Shown: in pieces, positions 8,881 through 17,571 of the stretch
How the letters are laid out: each line of letters begins with the position of its first letter
How positions within the stretch are numbered: the stretch's first letter is position 1
Origin: Aestuariibacter sp. A3R04
Lineage (GTDB): Bacteria > Pseudomonadota > Gammaproteobacteria > Enterobacterales > Alteromonadaceae
NCBI RefSeq assembly: GCF_018860805.1
Contig: NZ_JAHKQR010000001.1
Location: 655,158-719,157 of the forward strand
DNA length: 64,000 nucleotides
Direction of reading: 5' to 3'
Notes under the pieces: generated by a model
Seen by the model: only the letters and a program-made list of their open reading frames with translations
Told to the model about the DNA's origin: nothing
Databases searched by the model: none
Program-made: the position numbers and the translations under genes

Positions 8881-10038
8881 ATGGCAAAAATGCAGCGTAT
8901 CCGCATGGGTATGGTTGGCGGAGGTGAGGGGGCGTTTATTGGCGCTGTACACCGTCATGCAGCCGGGTTAGACGGCCAGTATGAGCTTGTTTGTGGCGCT
9001 TTTAGTCGTGACAAAGAAAACAACCAACGCACTGGCGATAGTCTTGGAATAGATGATAACCGCGTTTACGCGTCCTGGCAGGACATGCTCAGCACCGAAG
9101 CCTCGTTACCTGAGGAAATGCGTATGGAAGTGGTGGTGGTGGTAACGCCCAATCACTTGCATGTGCCTGTAACCATTGCTGCGATTGAAGCGGGCTTTCA
9201 CGTATTTTGTGAGAAACCTGCGGCATTGAACCTGGATGAAGCGAAAGCTTTAGCGACAGTGGTAAATCAATCAGACAGATTCTATGGCCTGGCCCACACT
9301 TATCTGGGGTATCCCATGGTGTGGCAGGCGAAAGCCATGATAGAAGATGGCAAATTAGGCCGCGTGCGAAAAATCCTGGTGGAATATCCTCAGGGCTGGT
9401 TGAGTGAGCCCGAAGAGCAGGGCAACAAGCAAGCCTCGTGGCGCACAGATCCTTCGCAGTCGGGCGGTTCTGGCTGTATGGGAGATATTGGTACTCACGC
9501 CTTTGGCCTTGCTGAGTTTATTTCTGGCGAAACGATTACGTCACTGTGTGCAGAAATGAATACTGTGGTTGAAGGGCGCAGACTGGACGACGATGGCGCC
9601 GCGTTTTTCCGCACCGAGAACAATGCAAAAGGCGTACTGATTGCCAGTCAGATATGTGCAGGTGAAGAAAATGCGCTGAAAATTCGCGTGTATGGCGACA
9701 AGGGTGGGTTGGAATGGCATCAAATGGAGCCGAATTCCGTGATTTATCGACCTCTTGGCGCGCCCTTTGTTGTGTATCGTGCTGGAGCGGGCCAGCCCGG
9801 TTTGTATCCTGAGGCATCTCGCCGTTGTCGCACACCATCAGGGCACCCGGAAGGATACCTTGAAGCAATGGCTAATTTATATAGTGACTTTGCTTCTGCG
9901 ATACGAGCTGGAGGCAAAGGCAAAGCGCCGGGTGTGCCGGGTTTGCACAGTGGGTTGCGAGGCATGGCTTTCATTCAGACTATGTTGGAAAGTGGTAGTA
10001 GTGACGTTAAGTGGCACGCCATTGCAGATACGGAATAG
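8881..10038 (+). CDS. Gfo/Idh/MocA-family oxidoreductase
   Basis: A 385-residue NAD(P)-dependent sugar oxidoreductase. The Rossmann motif is GMVGGGEGAFIGAVHR near the N-terminus; FCEKPAALNLDEAKAL carries the conserved EKP lysine; the C-terminal alpha/beta domain includes DIGTHAFGLAEFI. Start at ATG 8881 because of the strong GGGAGGAG before it; the longer reading frame from 8689 crosses the operator and is not family-like. It is the first gene of the rightward operon, 34 bases before a TIM-barrel gene. A likely job is reduction or oxidation of a keto-sugar (for example 3-keto-glucose to glucose) in the cytoplasm; that substrate is inferred from the neighbours. Confidence 0.9.
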   Translation: MAKMQRIRMGMVGGGEGAFIGAVHRHAAGLDGQYELVCGAFSRDKENNQRTGDSLGIDDNRVYASWQDMLSTEASLPEEMRMEVVVVVTPNHLHVPVTIAAIEAGFHVFCEKPAALNLDEAKALATVVNQSDRFYGLAHTYLGYPMVWQAKAMIEDGKLGRVRKILVEYPQGWLSEPEEQGNKQASWRTDPSQSGGSGCMGDIGTHAFGLAEFISGETITSLCAEMNTVVEGRRLDDDGAAFFRTENNAKGVLIASQICAGEENALKIRVYGDKGGLEWHQMEPNSVIYRPLGAPFVVYRAGAGQPGLYPEASRRCRTPSGHPEGYLEAMANLYSDFASAIRAGGKGKAPGVPGLHSGLRGMAFIQTMLESGSSDVKWHAIADTE

Positions 10039-10072
10039 TTTCGTTAATTACGTTTTTTAAAGAGGAAAAAGC

Positions 10073-11128
10073 ATGTCAGCAATTCAAGGTCCGGCTATCT
10101 TTCTCGCCCAGTTTGTGGGTGAAGATGCGCCTTTTGATTCACTCGAAGGCATGGCTAAGTGGGCGGGTTCTTTGGGCTATAAAGGTATTCAGGTACCCAC
10201 TGACCCAAAAATTTTCGATTTGGAACAAGCTGCGAACAGTCAGGCCTATTGCGACAATGCGAACGCCGTTTGCGAGAGAGCCGGGGTGGTGATCACAGAG
10301 TTATCCACCCATTTGCAAGGGCAGTTGGTGGCAGTTCATCCCGCATACGATGAACTGTTTGATAGCTTTGCCCCAGAGCACCTTCACGGGAACCCTAAAG
10401 CGCGCACTGAGTGGGCGGTGCAGCAACTCAAATGGGCTGCCAAGGCAAGTCAGCGATTAGGGTTAAAAGCTCACGCTACTTTTTCAGGTGCACTTATGTG
10501 GCACCTGGTGTATCCGTGGCCTCAGCGTCCACCCGGTTTGGTAGAAGCTGGATTCAAAGAGCTAGCGGCGCGCTGGAAACCCATTTTGGACGTGTTTGAC
10601 GACGCCGGTGTGGATGTTTGCTACGAAATTCATCCCGGTGAAGATTTACATGATGGCGCCACGTTTGAGCGCTTCCTGAAAGCGGTAGACGACCACCCCC
10701 GAGCGAACATTCTGTTTGATCCCAGTCATTTTGTTCTACAACAACTGGATTATTTGGATTTCATCGACAGGTATCACGACCGCATTAAGATGTTTCACGT
10801 CAAAGACGCAGAGTTCAACCCTTCGGGACGCAGCGGTGTGTACGGTGGATATGAAGATTGGGTAGATCGCCCCGGGCGCTTTCGCTCCCTGGGCGACGGA
10901 CAAGTCGATTTCAAAAGCATATTCAGTAAGTTGACTCAATACGGTTATACCGGTTGGGCAGTTTTGGAGTGGGAGTGCTGCCTGAAGGATCCCGCTCAAG
11001 GTGCCGCAGAAGGAGCTCCTTTTATCCAACAACACATAATTCAGCCCACTTCCGTTGCATTTGACGATTTTGCCGGTGCCCGCAGTAGCGAAAGCCGCAA
11101 TCGCAGAATTCTTGGTCTGGATGAGTAA
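10073..11128 (+). CDS. Cytoplasmic sugar phosphate isomerase/epimerase-like TIM barrel
   Basis: A 351-residue xylose isomerase-like TIM-barrel protein without a signal peptide, so it is cytoplasmic, unlike its two paralogues in the cluster. Motifs typical of the family are CYEIHPGEDLHDG (metal-binding Glu and His), NILFDPSHFVLQQLDY (Asp and His) and IKMFHVKDAEF, then GDGQVDFKSIF and AVLEWECC near the end. The Shine-Dalgarno is AGAGGAAA before ATG 10073. It follows the Gfo/Idh/MocA gene and precedes the MFS gene by 36 bases. An isomerase, epimerase or dehydratase acting on imported keto-sugar is plausible; the specific reaction cannot be read from sequence. Confidence 0.88.
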   Translation: MSAIQGPAIFLAQFVGEDAPFDSLEGMAKWAGSLGYKGIQVPTDPKIFDLEQAANSQAYCDNANAVCERAGVVITELSTHLQGQLVAVHPAYDELFDSFAPEHLHGNPKARTEWAVQQLKWAAKASQRLGLKAHATFSGALMWHLVYPWPQRPPGLVEAGFKELAARWKPILDVFDDAGVDVCYEIHPGEDLHDGATFERFLKAVDDHPRANILFDPSHFVLQQLDYLDFIDRYHDRIKMFHVKDAEFNPSGRSGVYGGYEDWVDRPGRFRSLGDGQVDFKSIFSKLTQYGYTGWAVLEWECCLKDPAQGAAEGAPFIQQHIIQPTSVAFDDFAGARSSESRNRRILGLDE

Positions 11129-11164
11129 AGCAGTGGTGCACGGCACCTTATAGAGGAAAAAAGA

Positions 11165-12379
11165 ATGATAATAACGCGCCTGAGTATCATGATGTTTCTC
11201 CAGTTTTTTATTTGGGGTGGATGGTTTGTCACTCTAGGGACTTACCTGGGGCAAAACCTTGGGGCAACCGGTAGCGAAACGGGTATGGCGTTCTCTACCC
11301 AGTCCTGGGGAGCCATCGTAGCTCCTTTTATCGTGGGGTTGATAGCTGATCGCTTTTTCAATGCAGAACGCATTTTAGGCATACTACATCTGGTAGGGGC
11401 TGCCCTCATGTACATGATGTATCAGGCGGGTGATTTTGCGGCTTTTTATCCTTATGTACTTGCCTACATGATTGCTTACATGCCTACTCTGGCGTTGGTG
11501 AATTCCGTCTCGTTTAACCAAATGTCCGACCCATCCAAAGAGTTTGGCAAGGTCCGGGTGTGGGGCACCATTGGATGGATTGTTGCCGGTCTGGTTATCA
11601 GCTACGTATTTTCCTGGGATTCCCAGACGGCTATCGGTGAAGGCCTGTTACGCAATACCTTTATGCTGTGTGCAATAGCGTCAGTGCTGTTAGGTATATT
11701 CAGCTTCACATTGCCGCCAACACCACCGAAGGGCGCGGATGGTTCGGGCGGCATGACTGAAATGCTAGGGCTGGATGCCCTGTCTTTGCTCAAAGATCGC
11801 AGTTTTCTGGTTTTCTTTCTGTCATCTGTACTGATTTGTATTCCACTGGCTTTCTACTACCAAAACGCCAATCCGTTTCTGGCGGGTATTGGCGTGGAAA
11901 ACCCTACGGGAAAAATGACCCTCGGGCAGGTATCTGAAGCCTTATTTATTCTCGCATTACCGGTATTTTTGAACCGCTTCGGCATAAAGGTAACCCTGGT
12001 ACTGGGTATGTTGGCCTGGGTCCTCCGTTATGTGTTGTTTGCTTATGGCAACGCCGACAGTGGTATGTTCATGCTAATTATGGGGATTGCACTTCACGGT
12101 ATCTGTTATGACTTCTTCTTTGTCTCCGGGCAAATATACACCGACGCCAAAGCGGGAGAGAAAGTGAAAAGTGCGGCGCAAGGGCTTATCACTCTGGCGA
12201 CATATGGGGTTGGTATGCTAGTAGGCTTTTGGGTGGCGGGGAAAATTACTGATGCCTACACAACTGAGGGGGTGAGTGACTGGACCAGTATCTGGTTATT
12301 CCCTGCCGGCTTTGCTGCAGTTGTTCTGGTGCTTTTTGTTCTGGCCTTCAAAAATGAAAAAGGAGCGACCGATGCGTAG
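11165..12379 (+). CDS. MFS transporter, nucleoside:H+ symporter (NupG)-like
   Basis: A 404-residue integral membrane protein with about twelve hydrophobic segments. The N-terminus (LSIMMFLQFFIWGGWFVTLGTYL) and FGKVRVWGTIGWIVAGL are characteristic of the NupG/nucleoside-proton symporter branch of the major facilitator superfamily, whose members in sugar clusters are commonly annotated as sugar importers. GAGGAAAA precedes the ATG. Its stop overlaps the next gene's start by 8 bases, so translation is coupled. In this context it probably imports the sugar or keto-sugar product across the inner membrane; nucleoside transport is less likely because no nucleoside genes are present. Confidence 0.88.
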   Translation: MIITRLSIMMFLQFFIWGGWFVTLGTYLGQNLGATGSETGMAFSTQSWGAIVAPFIVGLIADRFFNAERILGILHLVGAALMYMMYQAGDFAAFYPYVLAYMIAYMPTLALVNSVSFNQMSDPSKEFGKVRVWGTIGWIVAGLVISYVFSWDSQTAIGEGLLRNTFMLCAIASVLLGIFSFTLPPTPPKGADGSGGMTEMLGLDALSLLKDRSFLVFFLSSVLICIPLAFYYQNANPFLAGIGVENPTGKMTLGQVSEALFILALPVFLNRFGIKVTLVLGMLAWVLRYVLFAYGNADSGMFMLIMGIALHGICYDFFFVSGQIYTDAKAGEKVKSAAQGLITLATYGVGMLVGFWVAGKITDAYTTEGVSDWTSIWLFPAGFAAVVLVLFVLAFKNEKGATDA

Positions 12380-13262
12380 TTCACGACGGACGATGCTGAA
12401 AGGACTGGCCATCTCAGGTATTGGGCTATCTGCGGCCGGCACTTGGTCGCTATCTACCGGCGCTCATGGCAATCAAAACAAAACCGTGTTGAAAGGGAAC
12501 ATTCGTCACGCTGTCGCACGTTGGACGTTTCCGGATTTGTCATTGGAAGCACTGTGTCTGGCGATAAAGGAGATCGGCTTCGCCGCTATTGATTTGGTGG
12601 GCCCAGATGAATGGCATATTCTGAAAAAACACGGTGTTGATTGTTCTATGTGTAATGGCGCTGAACTCAATTTGGAAGATGGATGGTGTGATGCTCGCTT
12701 CCACGAGGCGCTTATTCCACGCTATCTGACTCACATCGAGAAAGTGGCTGAAGCAGGCTATACCAATCTTATTTGCTTTAGTGGCAATAAGCGCGGCATG
12801 GACAATGAAACTGGCCTGAACAATGCCGTGGCGGGGTTATCGAAAATACTCCCTCACGCTGAAAAACACGGCGTCGTTTTACAGATGGAGTTGTTTAACA
12901 GCAAAGTCGATCATCCGGATTATATGGCCGATAACTCACCATGGGGTATCGAGCTGTGCCGTCGGCTCGGTTCCGAGAATTTCAAACTCTTGTTCGACAT
13001 TTACCACATGCAAATCAGTGAAGGGGACATCATTCGCACCATTCGCGACAACCATCAGTACTTTGGCCACTTTCACACGGCCGGCGTACCGGGGCGTCAT
13101 GAGATTGATGATTCTCAGGAGTTGTATTATCCCGCCATTGCAAAAGCAATAGCGGATTTGAACTTCACCGGGTATCTGGCCCAGGAATTCATTCCGACAC
13201 CAGACAATCAGGCAGGCAAACTACAATCGCTTAAACAAGCGGTCCGCATTTGTGATGTCTAA
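12372..13262 (+). CDS. Tat-exported hydroxypyruvate isomerase-like TIM barrel
   Basis: A 296-residue xylose isomerase-like TIM barrel of the hydroxypyruvate isomerase (Hyi) type. It begins MRSSRRTMLKGLAISG, a twin-arginine signal followed by a hydrophobic segment, implying a periplasmic location. Family signatures are VVLQMELFNSKVDHPDYM, FKLLFDIYHMQISEGD and GHFHTAGVPGRHEID. The start at ATG 12372 follows AAAGGAG and overlaps the MFS stop (12379); the longer frame from 12276 lies inside the MFS gene. It is the third TIM barrel of the cluster. True hydroxypyruvate isomerase activity is unlikely for an exported enzyme beside a GMC oxidoreductase; action on a keto-sugar is more plausible (inference). 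Confidence 0.87.
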   Translation: MRSSRRTMLKGLAISGIGLSAAGTWSLSTGAHGNQNKTVLKGNIRHAVARWTFPDLSLEALCLAIKEIGFAAIDLVGPDEWHILKKHGVDCSMCNGAELNLEDGWCDARFHEALIPRYLTHIEKVAEAGYTNLICFSGNKRGMDNETGLNNAVAGLSKILPHAEKHGVVLQMELFNSKVDHPDYMADNSPWGIELCRRLGSENFKLLFDIYHMQISEGDIIRTIRDNHQYFGHFHTAGVPGRHEIDDSQELYYPAIAKAIADLNFTGYLAQEFIPTPDNQAGKLQSLKQAVRICDV

Positions 13263-13303
13263 GCAGGTATAGGCGTTGCCGCAAATGTTTAAGGGGACAA
13301 AAC

Positions 13304-14986
13304 ATGGCAAATAATACGTATGATGCGATCGTTGTGGGATCGGGGATCAGTGGTGGCTGGGCTGCCAAAGAACTCACTGAAAAAGGGCTCAAAGTGCTCA
13401 TGCTTGAGCGCGGACAGAATATTGAGCACGTGAAAGACTATGTCAATGCGCACAAAGAGTCCTGGGATTATCCGCATCGCGGACTCGCTACACAAGAAAT
13501 GAAAGCGGGGTATCCTGTATTGCGCAGAGATTACCCTCTAAATGAACCTACTTTCGGTATGTGGGCAAATGAAAAAGACGCCCCCTACGTGGAAAAGAAG
13601 CGTTTTGACTGGTATCGAGGTTACCACGTGGGTGGTCGCTCTTTGTTGTGGGGACGGCAAAGCTATCGTTTGAATGAAGAGGACTTCACCGCCAACGCGA
13701 AAGAAGGCATTGCGGTAGACTGGCCTATTCGCTACGAAGATCTTGCGCCTTGGTATGACTATGTAGAAAAATTTGCTGGGATCAGTGGTACCCGGGAAGG
13801 ACTTGATGTGCTGCCGGATGGGCATTTTATGCCACCCATTCCTCTCAATATTGTAGAAAAAGATGTGGCGGCAAGGGTCAAAAAAGCCTTTAACGGAACG
13901 CGCAACATTATTCACGCCAGAACAGCCAACATTACTCAGGGGATAAACGATATTCGCGTGGGGTGCCAGTTCCGCAATAAATGTTGGTTGGGCTGTCCGT
14001 TTGGTGGCTATTTCTCTACTCAGTCTTCGACGCTACCCGCTGCCATGGCAACGGGTAACCTGACGCTGCGTCCGTTTTCTATTGTCAAAGAAATTATATA
14101 CAACAAAGATACCAAGCGGGCCACCGGAGTGGAGATAATAGATGCGGAAACCAACCAAACTTATGTGTTCAACAGCAAAATCGTGTTCGTCAACGCGTCG
14201 GCGTTCAACTCCACCTGGTTGTTAATGAATTCGGCGACTGATGTATGGGAAGGCGGTCTTGGAAGCAGCAGTGGTGAACTGGGTCACAATGTGATGGACC
14301 ACCATTTTCGGGTTGGTGCCAGCGCACCCGTTGAAGGCTACGACGATAAATATTACAAGGGGCGTCGTCCCGCTGGGTTCTATATCCCGAGATTCAGAAA
14401 CTGGGGGAATGACCAACGGGATTACCTGCGAGGATTTGGCTATCAGGGAGGGGCTGGTCGCGGCGGTTGGAGTAAAGATATCGCTGAACTTGGCATTGGA
14501 GCCGGACTCAAGGAGGCGATGGCCGAACCGGGTGGGTGGTATATCGGAGCAACTGCTTTTGGTGAAATGTTGCCTTACCACGAAAATCGGATTTACCTCG
14601 ATCCGACGAAAAAAGATAAATGGGGGCTGCCGGTACTTGCCATGGATGTGGAAATCAAAGAAAACGAGCTGAAAATGCGTCAAGACATGAAGCAGGACGC
14701 CATTGACATGTTCGAAGCGGCAGGGCTTAAGAATGTGCGTGGCTACGACGCTGAGTACGCGCCTGGTATGGGTATTCACGAAATGGGAACCGCGCGCATG
14801 GGGCGGGATCCCAAGTCGTCTGTGTTGAACGGCCACAACCAGGTGTGGGACGCGCCGAACGTGTTTGTTACCGACGGAGCGGCAATGACCTCTGCGTCGT
14901 GTGTGAACCCGTCCTTAACCTACATGGCGATGACGGCCAGAGCAGCTCATTTTGCAGTAGAAGAACTGAAAAAGGGGAACTTGTAA
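13304..14986 (+). CDS. GMC-family FAD-dependent oxidoreductase, probable sugar 3-dehydrogenase large subunit
   Basis: A 560-residue glucose-methanol-choline flavoprotein. The FAD-binding dinucleotide fold is GSGISGGWAAKELTEKG (about residues 12-28) with the following LERG. The C-terminal GMC signature is HEMGTARMG, followed by NVFVTDGAAMTSASCVNPSLTYMA; the catalytic His and Asn pair should lie there. A Cys-containing stretch, CQFRNKCWLGCPFG, is near residue 225, as in membrane-associated GMC dehydrogenases. No own signal peptide is seen; it is probably exported together with the Tat-signal subunit encoded 1 base downstream. Family members with this partner oxidise C3 of glucosides (3-dehydrogenase) or gluconate C2. 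The DUF1080 neighbour favours 3-dehydrogenation. Confidence 0.9.
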   Translation: MANNTYDAIVVGSGISGGWAAKELTEKGLKVLMLERGQNIEHVKDYVNAHKESWDYPHRGLATQEMKAGYPVLRRDYPLNEPTFGMWANEKDAPYVEKKRFDWYRGYHVGGRSLLWGRQSYRLNEEDFTANAKEGIAVDWPIRYEDLAPWYDYVEKFAGISGTREGLDVLPDGHFMPPIPLNIVEKDVAARVKKAFNGTRNIIHARTANITQGINDIRVGCQFRNKCWLGCPFGGYFSTQSSTLPAAMATGNLTLRPFSIVKEIIYNKDTKRATGVEIIDAETNQTYVFNSKIVFVNASAFNSTWLLMNSATDVWEGGLGSSSGELGHNVMDHHFRVGASAPVEGYDDKYYKGRRPAGFYIPRFRNWGNDQRDYLRGFGYQGGAGRGGWSKDIAELGIGAGLKEAMAEPGGWYIGATAFGEMLPYHENRIYLDPTKKDKWGLPVLAMDVEIKENELKMRQDMKQDAIDMFEAAGLKNVRGYDAEYAPGMGIHEMGTARMGRDPKSSVLNGHNQVWDAPNVFVTDGAAMTSASCVNPSLTYMAMTARAAHFAVEELKKGNL

Positions 14987-14987
14987 C

Positions 14988-15602
14988 ATGAATCGTCGTG
15001 ACTTACTGAAAATGATCACTGCCGCAACCGGTGTTGCCTTCATGGGCGATGTAATGGCGTATGTGGAGTTTCCCTCCGTGCCGCTTAAAAACACCGGTTT
15101 TACAAAAGACGATGTGGCGTATATGAACGAAATTGGTGAGATAATTTTGCCGCGAACTGACACGCCTGGCGCAAAGGATGCTGATGTTGGCAGTATGATG
15201 GCGGTGCTCGTTGCAGATTGCTACACCCCTGCGCTACAAAAAACGTTTCGCGATGGCTTAGTGAAACTTAATGAGACGGCAAAAGAAAAGTACAACAAGG
15301 CATTTCTACTGCTCAGCGACAAAGAGAAACTGGCGCTGCTATCAGAATTAGATGCTCAAGCCCGTGACTACAATTCAGATAAGGGGTTGAGAGGAGTGGA
15401 TACCGCGCGGCCTAACGCCTGGGGACCTGAAGAGGTTAGCGTTGTTCCTCATTACTTCTCATTAATAAAGCAACTGGTTCTCTTTTGCTTTTTTACTTCC
15501 AGGGTCGGAGGTACCCAGGTACTTCGCTATGATCCAATCCCAACCCGTTACGATGGCAATGTGCCGTATAAAAAAGGGCAGGGTGCCTGGGCTACGTCTT
15601 AA
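14988..15602 (+). CDS. Gluconate 2-dehydrogenase subunit 3 family protein (small subunit of the GMC enzyme)
   Basis: A 204-residue protein with an N-terminal twin-arginine motif (NRRDLLKMITAATG) and hydrophobic segment. The body matches the gluconate 2-dehydrogenase subunit 3 family: EIGEIILPRTDTPGAKDADVG near residues 45-65, and a C-terminal FFTSRVGGTQVLRYDPIPTRYDG. Proteins of this family bind a GMC flavoprotein, carry it through the Tat pathway and help its activity. The gene starts one base after the GMC stop, so the two are translated together. No cytochrome c subunit follows, so the electron acceptor is not encoded here. The pairing is certain; the substrate is inferred. Confidence 0.9.
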   Translation: MNRRDLLKMITAATGVAFMGDVMAYVEFPSVPLKNTGFTKDDVAYMNEIGEIILPRTDTPGAKDADVGSMMAVLVADCYTPALQKTFRDGLVKLNETAKEKYNKAFLLLSDKEKLALLSELDAQARDYNSDKGLRGVDTARPNAWGPEEVSVVPHYFSLIKQLVLFCFFTSRVGGTQVLRYDPIPTRYDGNVPYKKGQGAWATS

Positions 15603-15697
15603 CGGGTGAAATTCGATATCGGTGCTGGCAAACTTGCAATTCCGTTTGCCGGTGACGGGCACATTCCCGTCGTCAGTTGCAATAAGGGTAATGACAC

Positions 15698-16480
15698 GTG
15701 ACTATTTTTTCTTTTAATCGAATCGGAACGGCGTTGCTGTTTTCCGGTTTGTCAGTGAGTGCGGCCGGGACGGAACTATCGCCCCAGGAAAAAGCGGAGA
15801 AAACCGAGGTATGGGAACCGGTGCCTGCGATGGTAACTGCCAAACCCAATAGCGCGCCATCAGATGCGATTGTGCTGTTTGATGGTGACAACCTTGATGC
15901 CTGGGAGAGTATTCATGGGGGCAAAGCAACATGGCAGGTGAGCGGAAACGCGTTTACCGTTTCCCCAGGTGCAGGTGATATCGTTTCAAAGCAAAGCTTT
16001 TGCGATGTCCAACTGCATCTGGAATGGAAAACTCCTGCAGACGTAGAGGGTATGGAAGGGCAAGAGCGAAATAATTCTGGCATTTTTCTCCAGCAGCGAT
16101 ATGAAGTACAAATTCTAGATTCTTACAATAACAAGACCTACCCCAACGGCCAGGCGGGGAGTATATATAAACAGTCAATTCCTCTGGTTAATCCTCTGCA
16201 TCCCCCTGGAGAATGGCAAACTTATGATATTATTTTTAACGCGCCGGAATTTTCCGACGGATCATTGGTAAAACCTGGCTATGTCACCGTACTGATAAAT
16301 GGTGTACTGGTACAAAATCACACGGAAATACTGGGTAGAAGTGAATGGATAGGCGGGCCGACGTACGAAGCACACGGCTGTGCCCCATTACAGTTGCAAG
16401 ATCACACCAATCCTGTTTCGTTCAGAAATATCTGGGTGCGCGAGATTGCTGATAATATATTAACCGATTTTCGCGAGTAG
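15698..16480 (+). CDS. Exported DUF1080 / 3-keto-disaccharide hydrolase family protein
   Basis: A 260-residue protein with a Sec-type signal peptide (about residues 1-23, ending SAAG). The body has the DUF1080 lectin-like beta-sandwich pattern: IVLFDGDNLDAWES, ERNNSGIFLQQRYEVQILDS, GEWQTYDIIFNAP and LQLQDHTNPVSFRNIWVREI. The family is now linked to cleavage of 3-keto-glycosides, which fits the GMC/subunit 3 pair just upstream. The start is GTG 15698 with AAGGG upstream; the ATG at 15691 gives only a short frame. A 95-base gap separates it from the subunit gene. Periplasmic hydrolysis of 3-keto-glycosides is the best guess, with linkage and aglycone unknown. Confidence 0.88.
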   Translation: MTIFSFNRIGTALLFSGLSVSAAGTELSPQEKAEKTEVWEPVPAMVTAKPNSAPSDAIVLFDGDNLDAWESIHGGKATWQVSGNAFTVSPGAGDIVSKQSFCDVQLHLEWKTPADVEGMEGQERNNSGIFLQQRYEVQILDSYNNKTYPNGQAGSIYKQSIPLVNPLHPPGEWQTYDIIFNAPEFSDGSLVKPGYVTVLINGVLVQNHTEILGRSEWIGGPTYEAHGCAPLQLQDHTNPVSFRNIWVREIADNILTDFRE

Positions 16481-16527
16481 CCACTCTTCCCAAAGAGGGG
16501 CTAAATCTGGTTAATCGTTACTACTCA

Positions 16528-16554
16528 CGGCATGCTGTTTTTGATAGCATGCCG
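16528..16554 (+). terminator. Hairpin after the sugar operon
   Basis: Perfect 9-bp stem CGGCATGCT / AGCATGCCG with a 9-base loop, followed only by TCCCTTG, so the U-tract is weak. It lies 47 bases after the DUF1080 stop and just before the DMT transporter gene. Confidence 0.55.
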
Positions 16555-16586
16555 TCCCTTGTAATCCACAACCATCAGTAGCTGCC

Positions 16587-17459
16587 ATGATCGGTGAACT
16601 CGCCGCCCTTACCACTGCTCTTTTTTGGGCTGTTGCCGCCCGCCTGTTTCGTCAGCTAGGCAATCGCTTTTCTGCATTGTCAATGAACCTGTATAAAGGT
16701 ATCTCCACCCTGGTGTTGCTGAGCGTGGTTTGTATTGGCTTTATCCCTTTATCCCATCTCCCAACCGAGGCTTATCTTTGGTTGCTGCTAAGCGGTGTAA
16801 TAGGTATTGGCATTGGTGACACTTGCTTTTTCCTGGCACTAAAGCGTATAGGTGATAGTCAGTCAGTTTTGGTAACGGAGACCCTGGCGCCTATTTTTGC
16901 AGCCTTGCTTGCCATGATGTGGATAGCCGAATGGCTGAACTGGATACAATGGCTCGGGGTGGCGGTGGTAATTATATCCGTAGATATGGTTGTAAAATCT
17001 ACACGCAAAACGTCACCCCATATTATGCCATCAACGGGTTATCTTTATGCGGGGGCTGCAGCAATATGCCAGGCGGTTGGGGCAGTGATCAGCCGGGATA
17101 TTCTCACCAGCTACAGTATTGGTGCTGCCGAAGCAACGTGTTGGCGTCTGGCTGGTGGTGTAGTGATTGTGGTAGTACTTATGGCGGTGCGCCGGGAGAA
17201 ATGGCTCCCGACAGGACAAAACAAAGCCAGAGTGTGGGGGATTTTTGCCATTGCCACCCTGCTTGGGACTGTACTCGCTATGTATTTTCAGATGTTGGGC
17301 TTCGCAAATGCCAAAGCCGGTATTGTACAAACCCTTATCGCCACCAGTGCGATTTTCTCTTTGATGGTCGCTGCGATTATGGGAGATAAAATTAGCCGCA
17401 GTACGATTTTTTGGTCGTTAGGTGCACTGACTGGCGTAGCTGTATTAGTGGTGAGTTAA
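16587..17459 (+). CDS. EamA/DMT-family transporter
   Basis: A 290-residue inner-membrane protein with about ten hydrophobic helices in two EamA repeats (first about residues 3-135, second about 152-288). The opening ELAALTTALFWAVAARLFR and the ETLAPIFAALLAMMWIAEWLNWIQWLGVAVVI segment are typical of drug/metabolite transporters. The second half repeats the pattern, with AKAGIVQTLIATSAIFSLMVAAIMGDKISR. The substrate is unknown; family members export amino acids, nucleotides or other metabolites. It stands alone between the sugar-operon hairpin and the rpsF promoter, with a short leader and no clear Shine-Dalgarno sequence. Confidence 0.85.
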   Translation: MIGELAALTTALFWAVAARLFRQLGNRFSALSMNLYKGISTLVLLSVVCIGFIPLSHLPTEAYLWLLLSGVIGIGIGDTCFFLALKRIGDSQSVLVTETLAPIFAALLAMMWIAEWLNWIQWLGVAVVIISVDMVVKSTRKTSPHIMPSTGYLYAGAAAICQAVGAVISRDILTSYSIGAAEATCWRLAGGVVIVVVLMAVRREKWLPTGQNKARVWGIFAIATLLGTVLAMYFQMLGFANAKAGIVQTLIATSAIFSLMVAAIMGDKISRSTIFWSLGALTGVAVLVVS

Positions 17460-17499
17460 TCCCGGCTCACCTTAATATCTGCACCTCCCGTATATTTGC

Positions 17500-17528
17500 T
17501 TGTGTAGTGCTCAGATCATCTATATAAT
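17500..17528 (+). promoter_or_regulatory. Sigma-70 promoter of the rpsF operon
   Basis: TTGTGT (17500-17505), a 17-base spacer and a perfect TATAAT (17523-17528), followed by the GC-rich GCGCGCCC discriminator expected for stringently controlled ribosomal promoters. The leader to the rpsF ATG is about 80 bases. Confidence 0.7.
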
Positions 17529-17571
17529 GCGCGCCCTTACAGCCATCTTACTTTAAGTTCCTTGTCTCCAT

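Noticed and set aside
12372..13262. Naming this gene hyi (hydroxypyruvate isomerase)
   Set aside because: The Tat signal and sugar-oxidation context make cytoplasmic glyoxylate metabolism unlikely.
14222..14836. 204-codon open frame antisense to the GMC oxidoreductase gene
   Set aside because: It lies wholly inside a gene with clear family motifs, has no ribosome site or recognisable protein, and follows from that gene's codon usage.
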